A stretch of 64,000 nt of DNA, from contig JBBCJX010000003.1 of assembly GCA_037189985.1 (NCBI GenBank), forward strand, positions 140,220 through 204,219, in the 5' to 3' direction. Source of the DNA: UBA2031 sp037189985. Lineage in GTDB: Bacteria > Pseudomonadota > Gammaproteobacteria > Pseudomonadales > Moraxellaceae. Shown here one piece after another: positions 54,884-64,000 of the stretch. A program made the translations under genes and the position numbers. Below the pieces are notes generated by a model. The model saw only the letters and a list, made by a program, of their open reading frames with translations, was not told the origin of the DNA and made no database searches. The stretch's first letter is position 1, and every line of letters begins with the position of its first letter.

Positions 54884-56287
54884 ATGGGTCTCTGGGAAAA
54901 ATACAAAACAGTCTTTCGTGCAGCCTGGGCTGAACGTGAGCAGTTGGCCCCGGAAAAGCGTCTCAAGTCCGAAATCGAATTCCTGCCTGCGGCGCTGGAG
55001 CTCATGGAAACCCCACCCTCGCATACGGCGAGATGGATACTCTGGGGCACATTGGTCTTCATCATTATTGCCCTGACCTGGTCCATCTTCGGTCAGTTGG
55101 ACATCATTGCCGTAGCCCAAGGCAAGATCATTCCATCTGGCCAGGTGAAGGTGGTTCAGCCCTATGAAACAGCGGTAGTGAAACGTCTTTATGTGCGTGA
55201 CGGAATGCAAGTCAAAAAAGGCCAGCTCCTGATCGAGCTGGATGCCACTGAGCTGGGTGCTGAGCAGGAAAAAGTGCATAGCAGTTGGCTGGATGCCACA
55301 TTGGCTGCCGCTCGTGCCCGCTCGCTGTTGGCAGCAGTGCAGCAAAAAGCGGCAGTAGCCAGCCCCATAGCTACTAATGAAAAGATTCCCGCCACCAAGC
55401 TCGGCGAAGCCAGCCGCTTGTTGATGTCAGAATATCAGGCTTTTCGCAGCGAGCTGCTGGCACGGGAGGCCGAAAGCCTGCATCTGCAAGCACAGAAAGC
55501 GACTACGCAAGAAACCCTGAACAAGCTGCTAGCCCTTTACCCGCTCTATGAGCAGCGTGTGGCGGACCTCAGGCCACTGCTGGAAAAAAATTACATCCCG
55601 AAACACCAATTTCTGGACCAGGAAAACCAGCGCCTGGACACCGCCAAGGAAATCGATGTACAGCGGCGACGTCTCACCGAAACAGACACCCGCATTGCCC
55701 AACAACGTGAGCAGAAAGACGCAATGGCGGCCAGCTTTGTTCGCCAGACCCAAGAGCAGTTACTACAGGCCGAACAGCAGCTTTCTCAACTGCAACAGGA
55801 TGGCGTGAAGCTGAAAAGCCGTAGCGAATTGCTGGAGCTACGTGCACCAGTAGATGGCACAGTACAGCAGTTGGCCGTACATACCGAAGGAGGCGTAGTA
55901 ACAGAAGCCCAGCCCTTGCTGGTGGTGGTACCCGCCAATGACAAGCTGGAAATCGATGCCCAAGTGGAAAACAAGGACATCGGCTTTATCAGTACAGGCC
56001 AAGCAGCTGAAGTCAAAGTAGAGGCCTTTCCTTTTACCCGATATGGAGTTCTTGGCGGCAAAGTTATTAATGTGTCGCTGGATGCTGTTGCGGATGAAAA
56101 GCGTGGGTTGCTCTACCAGACAAGAATTCTTCTGGACCAAGATTGGCTAGAGGTTGAGGGTAAGAGAATTCAACTAGTTCCTGGCATGTCTGTTTCTGTA
56201 GAAATCAAAACGGGTAGTCGAAGGGTAATTGATTATTTCCTAAGTCCAATTAAGCATTATAAATCTGAGAGCATTAAGGAAAGGTAG
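54884..56287 (+). CDS. Type I secretion membrane fusion protein (HlyD family)
   Basis: A 467-aa adaptor linking the ABC exporter to an outer-membrane TolC-type channel. A cytoplasmic N-terminus (1-50) precedes one membrane span (about 52-72) and the lipoyl motif RDGMQVKKGQLLIELDATELG. A long coiled coil spans 125-315, followed by the second lipoyl half (LELRAPVDGTVQQLAVH) and a beta-barrel. No outer-membrane component is encoded beside it, so the TolC-like protein at 11977 or another copy may serve. Confidence 0.94.
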   Translation: MGLWEKYKTVFRAAWAEREQLAPEKRLKSEIEFLPAALELMETPPSHTARWILWGTLVFIIIALTWSIFGQLDIIAVAQGKIIPSGQVKVVQPYETAVVKRLYVRDGMQVKKGQLLIELDATELGAEQEKVHSSWLDATLAAARARSLLAAVQQKAAVASPIATNEKIPATKLGEASRLLMSEYQAFRSELLAREAESLHLQAQKATTQETLNKLLALYPLYEQRVADLRPLLEKNYIPKHQFLDQENQRLDTAKEIDVQRRRLTETDTRIAQQREQKDAMAASFVRQTQEQLLQAEQQLSQLQQDGVKLKSRSELLELRAPVDGTVQQLAVHTEGGVVTEAQPLLVVVPANDKLEIDAQVENKDIGFISTGQAAEVKVEAFPFTRYGVLGGKVINVSLDAVADEKRGLLYQTRILLDQDWLEVEGKRIQLVPGMSVSVEIKTGSRRVIDYFLSPIKHYKSESIKER

Positions 56288-56639
56288 TAAAACCCAATAG
56301 TGGTTGAGAGTGGCGTTCTTTAGATTTCTATGAATACAGCTCTAGAGGCGCTTATGATTTTCTACTTGAGTAGACCAATTATCTAAAAATAAAATTAAGG
56401 CAGAATGCCAAGGCAGATTGCTGAATGCGTCAAAAAGATGCCTCTTATATGAAGGCAAAGCTCCGATTGCCAAGCAAAATTCTGTGCATGTATAAGCAGG
56501 GCGGATGCTGTTCCGGTTGCAAAGTGTATTTTAAGGAAAGGGCGGAAAGAGAGATATCTAGCTTGTTGAGTAACGACAGGCTCAGCGAGAAGATCATGTA
56601 GAATTTGGGAAGGTCCATTGACCACTATAAAAAGGAAAC
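56288..56639. other. Gene-free AT-rich gap before the RTX gene group
   Basis: About 350 bases with no supported gene. A 76-codon frame on the minus strand has no ribosome-binding site and an unconvincing composition. Base composition drops from the GC-rich exporter genes to AT-rich sequence here. I see no intact insertion sequence, tRNA or terminator. Confidence 0.5.
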
Positions 56640-56897
56640 ATGAGCATGCCGGATAAAGCCCCTCTGCCTATTTATCCAACACCATATCGACAACCACCAT
56701 TGTACCGAGAACCGCCATTGGTGAAGGCCTATTTGGGGCACGCCATCGGGACGGCGTTGCTCGGAGCACTACTGCCATCAGGTGAGCATCTGGGGGCCGT
56801 GCATCGTTTGGTGTTGCCCATTGTGGAATTGATTCCCAATGCGTTGAAAATCACCAATCGGGCACCTATGCGGTTATCACTTTCCGGCATGAATTAA
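56640..56897 (+). CDS. Small hypothetical protein
   Basis: An 85-aa protein behind a good ribosome-binding site (AAAAGGAAAC directly before ATG). The N-terminus is rich in Pro and Tyr (YPTPYRQPPLYREPPLVKAY), followed by a Gly/Ala/Leu-rich stretch that may be membrane-associated (HAIGTALLGALLPSGEHLG). I do not recognise the family. Its position between the exporter and the RTX gene suggests a link with the RTX protein, but this is unproven. Confidence 0.5.
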   Translation: MSMPDKAPLPIYPTPYRQPPLYREPPLVKAYLGHAIGTALLGALLPSGEHLGAVHRLVLPIVELIPNALKITNRAPMRLSLSGMN

Positions 56898-56926
56898 GTA
56901 TCAAAAAAATTTTAGTGTAAATTACC

Positions 56927-57220
56927 ATGAAAGATTTTGACAAAAGAAAAGAAATTGGAGCCGGAGAATTTTTCTTAACTTTTTATTCTTTTCCAATTTT
57001 TTTATCAATAATGTTTTTGTTTGGAAAACATTTATCTTTTAATTTGTTCTTTTTTTTATTTGCTTTAGTTCCTTTCCCGGTTGCATTGATTATAAAAAAA
57101 ATAGCAGCTGATTTGCCAGTGAGCTCTATACGCTCCTACAAAATTATGCGTTGTCTTGTGGAGTTGTTGGGAATACAAGTAATTTGCGCGTGTATTTATC
57201 TTTTTGTGAGAATGCATTGA
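56927..57220 (+). CDS. Small AT-rich integral membrane protein
   Basis: A 97-aa protein with about three membrane spans (FFLTFYSFPIFLSIMFLFG, LFFFLFALVPFPVALII, VELLGIQVICACIYLFV) and a charged N-terminus. Codons are strikingly AT-rich compared with the chromosome, pointing to acquired DNA. There is no clear ribosome-binding site. It ends seven bases before the RTX gene. It could be an immunity or accessory protein, which is only a guess from position. Confidence 0.5.
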   Translation: MKDFDKRKEIGAGEFFLTFYSFPIFLSIMFLFGKHLSFNLFFFLFALVPFPVALIIKKIAADLPVSSIRSYKIMRCLVELLGIQVICACIYLFVRMH

Positions 57221-57227
57221 GGAATAT

Positions 57228-60200
57228 ATGAATAATTCGTGGACAGAGGCCGCTGTTAATTTCGCTCAAAAACTTGCTGCAACCGCCAGCCTGGCTGACA
57301 CCTTGAATGATCTTTTTGATGAAGAAGATCCAAATAGAGCAAAATATGCCGCATTTGGAGCAATTGTAAATGCGGCGTCTATCGCCATGCTGAAGAATGA
57401 AGGGGGTGTCCATTCTTTAGTTGGGCGACTGCTTATTGTTTATCAGTATGGTGCAGCTTTCATAGAGTTTTCAGATGGCGAGCTTGATATGGAGGATGCG
57501 GCTGCAGTTGCTGGAATAATATCAGCATATTTATCAGCCTCTCCTCATCCCGTCGCTCGAGCTTGGGGGCTTTATTTTTCTGCATTTTCGCTTGCTCCAA
57601 GCGCAGGAAGTTGGCTGGGCAATATTCTTGCGGATATTAATATGCCGTATGACCCCAACGAAGGAGGAGCTTTTTTATTGCCAGAAAACTCAAGTCTCAT
57701 TGCGAATATGGCACGCAATGATGCAAATGTCAGAGCTGCTTTACTGGCCTTGTCACCAGTTGCGCCCCAAGTCAACTCTGAGGTTTCTGAATACCTTTCC
57801 ATTCATGATTTTAATTCAGAAAACGGATTATTGAGTGAAAAATGGATTGATGACAGAGCAAAAATGCTGGCCTGGATGATTAAGGCATACAAAGAAGGTG
57901 ATAGATTTGCAGGAGCTCAAGAGGTTGGAGGTGGGTTTTCCGGAAGTATTGCATGGCAGTTTGAGGATGTTGCAAGTGGAGAAAATATTCGGATTATCCC
58001 TTTAGGGTATACAGCCCTAGGTTCTGGATTGCCACGGCACTACGTTATTTTTGGTGACGACAATAGCAACATCATCGATGGAGCTGCAGAATCAGATAGT
58101 CTGTATGGCGCAGGAGGAGATGACGTCATTAATGGATATGCGGGTGATGATCACATAGAAGGAGGAGCTGGGGATGATATTTTAAAGGGTGGTGCAGGCT
58201 TTGATAAACTATATGGAATGTCTGGAGATGATAAGCTGTGGGGTGGTAATGATCGAGACTATCTAGATGGGGGGGCAGATGATGATGAGCTTCATGGCGA
58301 AGATGGCAATGATGAGCTTTTCGGTGGCTCTGGCAATGACAAGCTCTATGGCGGCATAGGCAACGATATTTTGACTGGCGGTGATGGTGACGATGAGCTT
58401 CACGGCGAAGATGGCAATGATGAGCTTTTCGGTGGCTCTGGCAATGACAAGCTCTATGGTGGTGACGATAACGACACCTTGATCGGCATGTCTGACGACG
58501 ATGAACTGTACGGAGATGCTGGCGATGACTATCTGGAGGGGGGTGTCGGCGCTGACAAACTCTACGGTGGTACCGGTAACGACATATTGGCAGGCGGTGC
58601 GGGCGACGATGAATACTATTTCGTCACGGGCGACGGCATGGACCGCATCCGGGACACAGATGGCAACAACAAGCTGTACATAAATGGGAGCCTGGTGAGT
58701 GCTGACGCTACGGGCAGCCATAACCGGATTTTCAAGGATGCCAGTGGCAACCTCTATTTCAAGTCCGGCGAGAATCTGGTGATTCAGGTCGGCGGCTCGG
58801 CAACGGACATCATCACCATCGAGAACTGGGAGTCCTCCGGTAATTTTGGCAGCACGCTGAACGACTATCAGGAGCCCGAGCCTTCGACAGGGGCTGTCGT
58901 AATTCCGCTGGCAGCGTATGGCATGGAGCATTTCTTTACCGGAAACGACCGCACGCGCCCGCTGGTTTACGACGGCAACCAGCCGTATGAGAACCACTTC
59001 AGCTATGTTGACAGTAATGGTGAGCCCAGGCAGGCAACGAATGTCGGGGTTATTGTGGACGGCCTGATATGGGTCGGCTCCTATGGTTCGCAGGGCAACG
59101 ATTATCTGGTCGGCGTGCAACAGGAAAGCTATGAGGGTTACGGCTTCAAGACTGAAATCCATGGAGACAGCGGCGACGACTATATCAAGGGTGGTGCTGG
59201 GCATGATTATCTGGTGGGGGGGAGTGGCTCCGACACTGTCGAGGGGGGGGCTGGTAATGACACGGTCTATGGCGGCTATCGCGATACCTCGCCGTACATC
59301 CATCAGGGGCACCTAGCCTTCCCGCTGGTCGAAGAAGAGGCTGGCACTACCAATCACTTGTCCGGTGGCGCGGGTAACGACCTGATCGTGGGAGCGGAAT
59401 ACACGGACATCATCGATGGTGGTGATGATGATGACAATATTTTCGCTGGCTTTGGTCGGGATACTATCGACGGCGGCAAAGGCAATGATCTGATTTTCGG
59501 GGATGCCAGTTACTATCCGGTGTGGTTTGGCGAATACACCGACGACACGTTCAATTTCAGTCCCACAGGTTTTGTACCCGCGTATTTCCGTTCGATGTTT
59601 TTCCTGCCAGGTGGCGCCACCATCGACCCCGAGAAATACAATTCTTCCACTGACTTCAATGACATCATCAATGCCGGCGATGGCGATGACACAGTGTTCG
59701 GCGAAGCTGGGTCGGACCTCCTGCTGGGCGGCAACGGTGATGACTACCTCGTTGGCGACTGGATAAACACTCCTTACTCCTACAACGTATCCAACTATCC
59801 AGACTCCAGCTTGTACGACGACCCGCTGACACCTTATGCGGAGGGGTTTCAGGCGTATCTCACGGTGGGCTATTACGACCTGCCTGCCACGCTGCATGGT
59901 GATGATGTGCTGGATGGTGGTGCTGGCAATGACCGCATGTTTGGCAACGGCGGTAACGACACGTTGTTCGGGGGCGCGGGTAATGACCGGATGTGGGGGG
60001 ATGATCCTTCTGTACTGGTGAGCGCTGAAGGAGAAGAGTACCCAGTGAACTCCCAGTCTCAGGGTAATGACAAACTCTACGGGGGGGATGGTGATGACAC
60101 CATGTTCGGTGGAGGGGGAAATGACTTGCTGTACGGTGATGCCGGCACAGATATCCTCTACGGCGAAGCAGGTGAAGACGAGCTTCATGGTGGTGAGGGT

Positions 60201-63200
60201 GACGATACTCTTCGAGGCGGAGAAGATGATGACCTCCTATATGGTGAGGCCGGGGAAGATAAACTTTATGGTGGCGACGGTGATGATGTATTGGATGGTG
60301 GTTCAGACAATGACTTTATTCAAGGAGAGGCGGGAGATGACACCCTGCTAGGAGGAGAGGGTGATGACTGGATTGAAGGTGGTGAAGGCAACGACGTTAT
60401 TGAGGGCGGCGCCGGCATAGACACTCAAAAAGGCGGTGAAGGCAACGACACCTATATTCTGAATGCTGGTGATGGCGAGATCATTGGTGATGGTTATGAA
60501 GTTATTGAGGATGATGTAGGTACTAACACCATTATATTCAAGGGGGCGGTATCACCCCAAATCATTGCAACGGCAACCAGCAACGACTTGGCAATTAAAT
60601 ATACCTCGACAGATGGCATATATATAAAGAATGGGCTGGCTGGGGCAATCAGTACCTTCAAGGTCGGGGGAAATTCTCTGACACTCACTGAATTCATTGC
60701 CAAATATCAATTTGCAAACCAAGTACTGGAAGCCGATGGCAGCCATCGCCCCCTGATGACAGGGAGCGGAAATGACGAAATATCAACTCTTGATAATGAT
60801 ATTGTCTCCAGTGGATCAGGTAATGACTCCATTTACCTGAATGGACACTCCAATACGATCATATACCGAAAAGATGAAGGCTTGGATACACTGCATTTTG
60901 GCAACAGTGCTCCTTCCTCACTGGCTCAGTCAAACAAAATACTCTTTGGTGAGGGAATTATTGCTGATGACATCAAACTATCCTGGCTGCCTGAAAGCGC
61001 TTCAAGCCTTTATGGCGACTTGCGTATACAGGTGGGTGACAACTCCGATAATGCCATTATTGTTACTGGCCTGAACAAGAGCGGATTAGTCGCCGATGAA
61101 GTTTCTTTGAGGGTATTCGAATTCTCGGATGGCACAATCCTTGATCTCCTGGATTTTTTACCTGATGCTTTTGAAATCTCAGGAACGGCATCTTCCGAAA
61201 ATATTTACGGGACAGATGTAAACGACATCATTAACGGCGGTGAAGGTAATGATACTTTGTATGGCGACGCAGGATCGGATATTTATCGGTATGCCATTGG
61301 TGATGGAAATGACTCCATCATTGAGTCCACACTTGACACCGCCGCAATTGACGCCATCCACTTTGGAAGTGGTATTAGCGCTTCGGATATCCTGATTATC
61401 CAGGAAGGCGATGACCTGATTATTGGATTTAATAATCGTGGTGGCCGCTTGCATCTGGTTGGCCAAACAGGCGCAAACGGGCCTCTCATAGAGCGTATTG
61501 TATTTTCCGACAGCACCACTTGGAGTGCATTGGACATTCTTGCACATGTAGGCACTGAACCATTACCGAATTTCATTACAGGCAATAACCTGGCCAATAG
61601 CCTGTATGGCACATCCGAAAGTGACATTATTGATGGCTTGGCAGGCGATGACTATATCAGCGGAGAGGAGGGTAATGACCATCTTATAGGTGGCATCGGC
61701 AATGACTACATTTATGGCGGAGATGGAAACGACAATATCTTTGGCGGTGAAGGCAACGACTGGCTAGATGGCGGCAGCGGTATTGACCACTTGTATGGTG
61801 GGGATGGGGATGACAACTTTGTAGATACGAATTATGTCGATGATGAATATATTGATTTTCTTTATGGCGGTACGGGCAATGATATTTACAACCTATCCAG
61901 TCCTTTAGATGTGATTGTAGAAGCGCCTGATGAAGGCTACGACACTATCAGGATACATGGAGCAGGTGCATGGACTCTATCAATTAATGTAGAAGCAGCA
62001 CGCTCTTACTTGGTAAACACTGGAGTCCAGATTACTGGAAATGATCTTGATAATGTCATTGAGGCAGGAATTCATGTCAATAATGACACAGCAGCACAAG
62101 GTGCTGACACCCTCATTGGAGGGGCTGGAAATGATATATACAAAGCCATATACGAAAATGACATTATTGTGGAGCTTGCTAATGAAGGACATGACGCGAT
62201 TTATTTGAAGGCTATGTGGTACACAATGCCCGATCATATTGAAGATGTTTATGTTGAATATGTAGGCGCCACACACCCCCTTCAGAGAAGAAGCGTTTAC
62301 GGAAACTCCGAAGACAATCTGATTGTTGCCTCCACTAATGAAAATGCCAATTTTTCAGGAGGAGATGGAGACGATCATTTGATTGGCAGCAACGTCAATG
62401 ATGATTTATACGGTGACGATGGCGATGATGCTTTGTACGGAGGAGACGGAACAGATTCCTTGTGGGGGGGCAATGGGAATGATTATCTCGATGGAGGTGC
62501 AGGAAACGATAAAATCTACGTAGACGCAGGCCATGATACTGTTAAATCACTAGGATATGACACGATAACAATTTATGAGGGGGCTAGTGCCGATATTGAA
62601 TTTCTGGATGGAAAAAATGCGGCCGGTAAAATTTGGCTGCAGGATTCCTCAAGTGCAACTCTTGAATTCTCAGGCCTTAACATTTCTGAGATTGCCTTTA
62701 TGCATCACAACTCCACTTTCTATACTGGATATGGATTTAGCATATCCAGCCCAAGTGAGGGTGATTACTACTCAGATACTGGTGTTTTTATCGATGCATA
62801 TGGGTTGCATGGTTTCTTTTCACAAATCCATTCACTAAAATTTGATGATGCCACTCTTACAGCTACAGAATTTTTTGATTGGTTGCATCTTCATCCCGAG
62901 GCCACACAAGACTCTAATGAAGGCGGCATATTAATATTTGGAAGCGCCGGAAACGACATCTACACAGTAGATGCTCCAACAGTGATAATGGAGCTTGATG
63001 GGTATGGAATAGATACAATTTTTTCATCCATTACCATGACATTGCCATTGCATGTTGAAAATATCACGCTGACTGGAGGTGATGCCATCAACGCAACGGG
63101 CAATAGCGCCGCCAATATTTTGATCGGAAATTCAGCTGCAAATATACTGACAGGCGCAGAGGGAGACGATATTTATTATGTCAGTACGGGAGATTCTGTA

Positions 63201-63782
63201 GTGGAGTTGCCCGGAGGAGGTATAGACACCATTGTCAGCGACATTTCATGGTCAATTTCTTCTGACAGCAATATTGAAAATATCACGCTTATTGGAAACT
63301 CTGCCATTAATGCGACTGGAAATAGTCAAGCCAATATCCTCAGAGGTAATGACGGTATTAATATACTATCTGGGGGGGCTGGCAATGATATTTATTATGT
63401 TGGTACTGGCGACTCTGTTATCGAGTCCTCAGGCGGCGGTACCGATACGATATTCAGCGCTGTTTCATGGACGCTAGGTAGTAATATCGAAAATCTCACC
63501 CTGATTGGCTCTGACAACATTGACGCTACCGGCAATGCAGTCGCCAATATTTTGATCGGGAATGATGGCAACAATGTATTGGATGGTCTTGGGGGGGCAG
63601 ATATCCTGCAGGGCGGTGCTGGCAATGACATTTATGTCGTCGACGCTGGGGATATTGTGCTTGAAGAAGCGGATGCCGGGATTGATCTGGTGCAATCCAG
63701 TGTCACCTATACCTTGTCCGATCATGTCGAAAACATCACGCTGACCGGTACAGCCGCCATCAATGCCACCGGCAATGCCTAG
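57228..63782 (+). CDS. Large RTX (calcium-binding repeat) protein, ended by an in-frame amber codon
   Basis: 2184 aa. The first ~270 residues form an Ala-rich helical domain (FGAIVNAASIAMLKNEGG, AAAVAGIISAYLSASPHP). From about residue 275 come many GGxGxDxLx nonapeptides in several blocks, separated by beta-rich segments (about 470-620, 1080-1320 and 1520-1850). The final third has repeats of about 55-75 residues ending ENITLTG..INATGNA. No N-terminal signal peptide, as expected for type I export by the genes at 52718-56287. The TAG at 63780 falls inside a repeat that continues in the same frame, so the natural C-terminus and export signal lie beyond the window. ATG at 57228 with GAGGAATAT upstream. 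Confidence 0.9.
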   Translation: MNNSWTEAAVNFAQKLAATASLADTLNDLFDEEDPNRAKYAAFGAIVNAASIAMLKNEGGVHSLVGRLLIVYQYGAAFIEFSDGELDMEDAAAVAGIISAYLSASPHPVARAWGLYFSAFSLAPSAGSWLGNILADINMPYDPNEGGAFLLPENSSLIANMARNDANVRAALLALSPVAPQVNSEVSEYLSIHDFNSENGLLSEKWIDDRAKMLAWMIKAYKEGDRFAGAQEVGGGFSGSIAWQFEDVASGENIRIIPLGYTALGSGLPRHYVIFGDDNSNIIDGAAESDSLYGAGGDDVINGYAGDDHIEGGAGDDILKGGAGFDKLYGMSGDDKLWGGNDRDYLDGGADDDELHGEDGNDELFGGSGNDKLYGGIGNDILTGGDGDDELHGEDGNDELFGGSGNDKLYGGDDNDTLIGMSDDDELYGDAGDDYLEGGVGADKLYGGTGNDILAGGAGDDEYYFVTGDGMDRIRDTDGNNKLYINGSLVSADATGSHNRIFKDASGNLYFKSGENLVIQVGGSATDIITIENWESSGNFGSTLNDYQEPEPSTGAVVIPLAAYGMEHFFTGNDRTRPLVYDGNQPYENHFSYVDSNGEPRQATNVGVIVDGLIWVGSYGSQGNDYLVGVQQESYEGYGFKTEIHGDSGDDYIKGGAGHDYLVGGSGSDTVEGGAGNDTVYGGYRDTSPYIHQGHLAFPLVEEEAGTTNHLSGGAGNDLIVGAEYTDIIDGGDDDDNIFAGFGRDTIDGGKGNDLIFGDASYYPVWFGEYTDDTFNFSPTGFVPAYFRSMFFLPGGATIDPEKYNSSTDFNDIINAGDGDDTVFGEAGSDLLLGGNGDDYLVGDWINTPYSYNVSNYPDSSLYDDPLTPYAEGFQAYLTVGYYDLPATLHGDDVLDGGAGNDRMFGNGGNDTLFGGAGNDRMWGDDPSVLVSAEGEEYPVNSQSQGNDKLYGGDGDDTMFGGGGNDLLYGDAGTDILYGEAGEDELHGGEGDDTLRGGEDDDLLYGEAGEDKLYGGDGDDVLDGGSDNDFIQGEAGDDTLLGGEGDDWIEGGEGNDVIEGGAGIDTQKGGEGNDTYILNAGDGEIIGDGYEVIEDDVGTNTIIFKGAVSPQIIATATSNDLAIKYTSTDGIYIKNGLAGAISTFKVGGNSLTLTEFIAKYQFANQVLEADGSHRPLMTGSGNDEISTLDNDIVSSGSGNDSIYLNGHSNTIIYRKDEGLDTLHFGNSAPSSLAQSNKILFGEGIIADDIKLSWLPESASSLYGDLRIQVGDNSDNAIIVTGLNKSGLVADEVSLRVFEFSDGTILDLLDFLPDAFEISGTASSENIYGTDVNDIINGGEGNDTLYGDAGSDIYRYAIGDGNDSIIESTLDTAAIDAIHFGSGISASDILIIQEGDDLIIGFNNRGGRLHLVGQTGANGPLIERIVFSDSTTWSALDILAHVGTEPLPNFITGNNLANSLYGTSESDIIDGLAGDDYISGEEGNDHLIGGIGNDYIYGGDGNDNIFGGEGNDWLDGGSGIDHLYGGDGDDNFVDTNYVDDEYIDFLYGGTGNDIYNLSSPLDVIVEAPDEGYDTIRIHGAGAWTLSINVEAARSYLVNTGVQITGNDLDNVIEAGIHVNNDTAAQGADTLIGGAGNDIYKAIYENDIIVELANEGHDAIYLKAMWYTMPDHIEDVYVEYVGATHPLQRRSVYGNSEDNLIVASTNENANFSGGDGDDHLIGSNVNDDLYGDDGDDALYGGDGTDSLWGGNGNDYLDGGAGNDKIYVDAGHDTVKSLGYDTITIYEGASADIEFLDGKNAAGKIWLQDSSSATLEFSGLNISEIAFMHHNSTFYTGYGFSISSPSEGDYYSDTGVFIDAYGLHGFFSQIHSLKFDDATLTATEFFDWLHLHPEATQDSNEGGILIFGSAGNDIYTVDAPTVIMELDGYGIDTIFSSITMTLPLHVENITLTGGDAINATGNSAANILIGNSAANILTGAEGDDIYYVSTGDSVVELPGGGIDTIVSDISWSISSDSNIENITLIGNSAINATGNSQANILRGNDGINILSGGAGNDIYYVGTGDSVIESSGGGTDTIFSAVSWTLGSNIENLTLIGSDNIDATGNAVANILIGNDGNNVLDGLGGADILQGGAGNDIYVVDAGDIVLEEADAGIDLVQSSVTYTLSDHVENITLTGTAAINATGNA
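58284..58465 (+). repeat. 108-bp tandem duplication within the RTX nonapeptide array
   Basis: About 70 bases starting at 58284 recur from 58392 with a single mismatch, an offset of 108 bases or 36 residues (four nonapeptides). Such near-identity at DNA level is higher than between other repeats of the gene, indicating a recent duplication. Confidence 0.8.
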
Positions 63783-64000
63783 GATAACGTGCTCACCGGC
63801 AACAGCGGCGCCAATACCCTGGATGGCGGCGCTGGCGCTGACACCCTGCAAGGCGGTGCCGGCAACGATATTTATGTCGTCGATGATGCTGGTGATGTCA
63901 TTATTGAAGCCGCTAGTGCCGGCACCGACACCGTGCAGTCGTCCATCAGCTGGATTCTGGGTGACAACCTCGAGAACCTGACGCTGACGGGCAGCGGCAA
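63783..64000 (+). pseudogene. In-frame continuation of the RTX gene after the amber codon
   Basis: Immediately after TAG the same frame reads DNVLTGNSGANTLDGGAGAD, then GNDIYVVDDAGDVIIEAASAG, and stays open to the window edge. This is the expected continuation of the repeat (sister repeats read GNAVANILIGNDG at the same place). The TAG therefore replaces a sense codon. It may be a true nonsense mutation, a sequence error, or a codon that is suppressed. Confidence 0.8.

Noticed and set aside
56395..56625. 76-codon minus-strand frame in the gap before the RTX group
   Set aside because: No ribosome-binding site, no recognisable family and no neighbouring gene on that strand.
57228..57270. N-terminal signal peptide on the RTX protein
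   Set aside because: The start is polar with no hydrophobic core directly after it; a type I C-terminal signal is expected instead.
58050..60480. CRISPR-like array
   Set aside because: The repetition is of coding nonapeptides (GGxGxDxLx) in a long open frame, with no constant repeat and unique spacers.

Overview
The window looks like a chromosomal segment of a free-living gammaproteobacterium, moderately GC-rich by eye. Supporting signs are the rluA-rapA pair, a gspE-to-gspM type II secretion operon, an electron-transfer-flavoprotein dehydrogenase that begins MEREAMEF as in Pseudomonas-like bacteria, adjacent tRNA-Leu and tRNA-Cys genes, a CheR/CheB hybrid-kinase cluster and two loci for very large secreted proteins. 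I cannot name the species.

Positions 1-20391 form a large surface/secretion locus. A giant mosaic protein, open at the left window edge and over 3,900 residues long, combines an Ig-like domain, a beta-propeller, a peptidoglycan-binding-like segment, a GH19/lysozyme-like domain, a matrixin-type zinc protease domain and about a dozen tandem-95 (cadherin-like) repeats. Behind it on the same strand lie a TolC-family channel, a small secreted relative of the protease module, a GAF-HlyD fusion adaptor, a PqqD-M50-HlyD membrane protein and a shortened SecA-like ATPase. No ABC transporter is present here. This is the best candidate for an uncharacterised export system: a SecA-type motor where a type I exporter would have an ABC ATPase.

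Positions 20392-31524 hold tRNA-Leu and tRNA-Cys, a small PstS-like binding protein with a porin, a signalling operon (hybrid kinase with three receivers, CheR, receiver, CheB, receiver-PAS-PilZ), and an MscS channel with a DUF432-like partner. Positions 31703-39283 are gspEFGHIJKLM without gspC and gspD. Positions 39297-52552 are ordinary chromosome: methyltransferase, MFS transporters, ETF-ubiquinone oxidoreductase, a DUF1285 protein, an unknown helical protein, rapA, rluA, an MpaB/DUF2236 oxygenase with its TetR regulator, and a DODA-type dioxygenase.

Positions 52718-64000 are a second giant-protein locus. A type I ABC exporter with a degenerate C39-like domain and an HlyD adaptor precede two small ORFs and an RTX protein with many calcium-binding nonapeptides. 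The RTX frame is broken by an amber codon at 63780 but stays open to the window end. Both giant genes show signs of active remodelling: base-composition mosaics, palindromic repeat elements inserted in frame, internal duplications, and a 1-kb insertion flanked by a 25-bp direct repeat inside the TolC/SecA-like operon.
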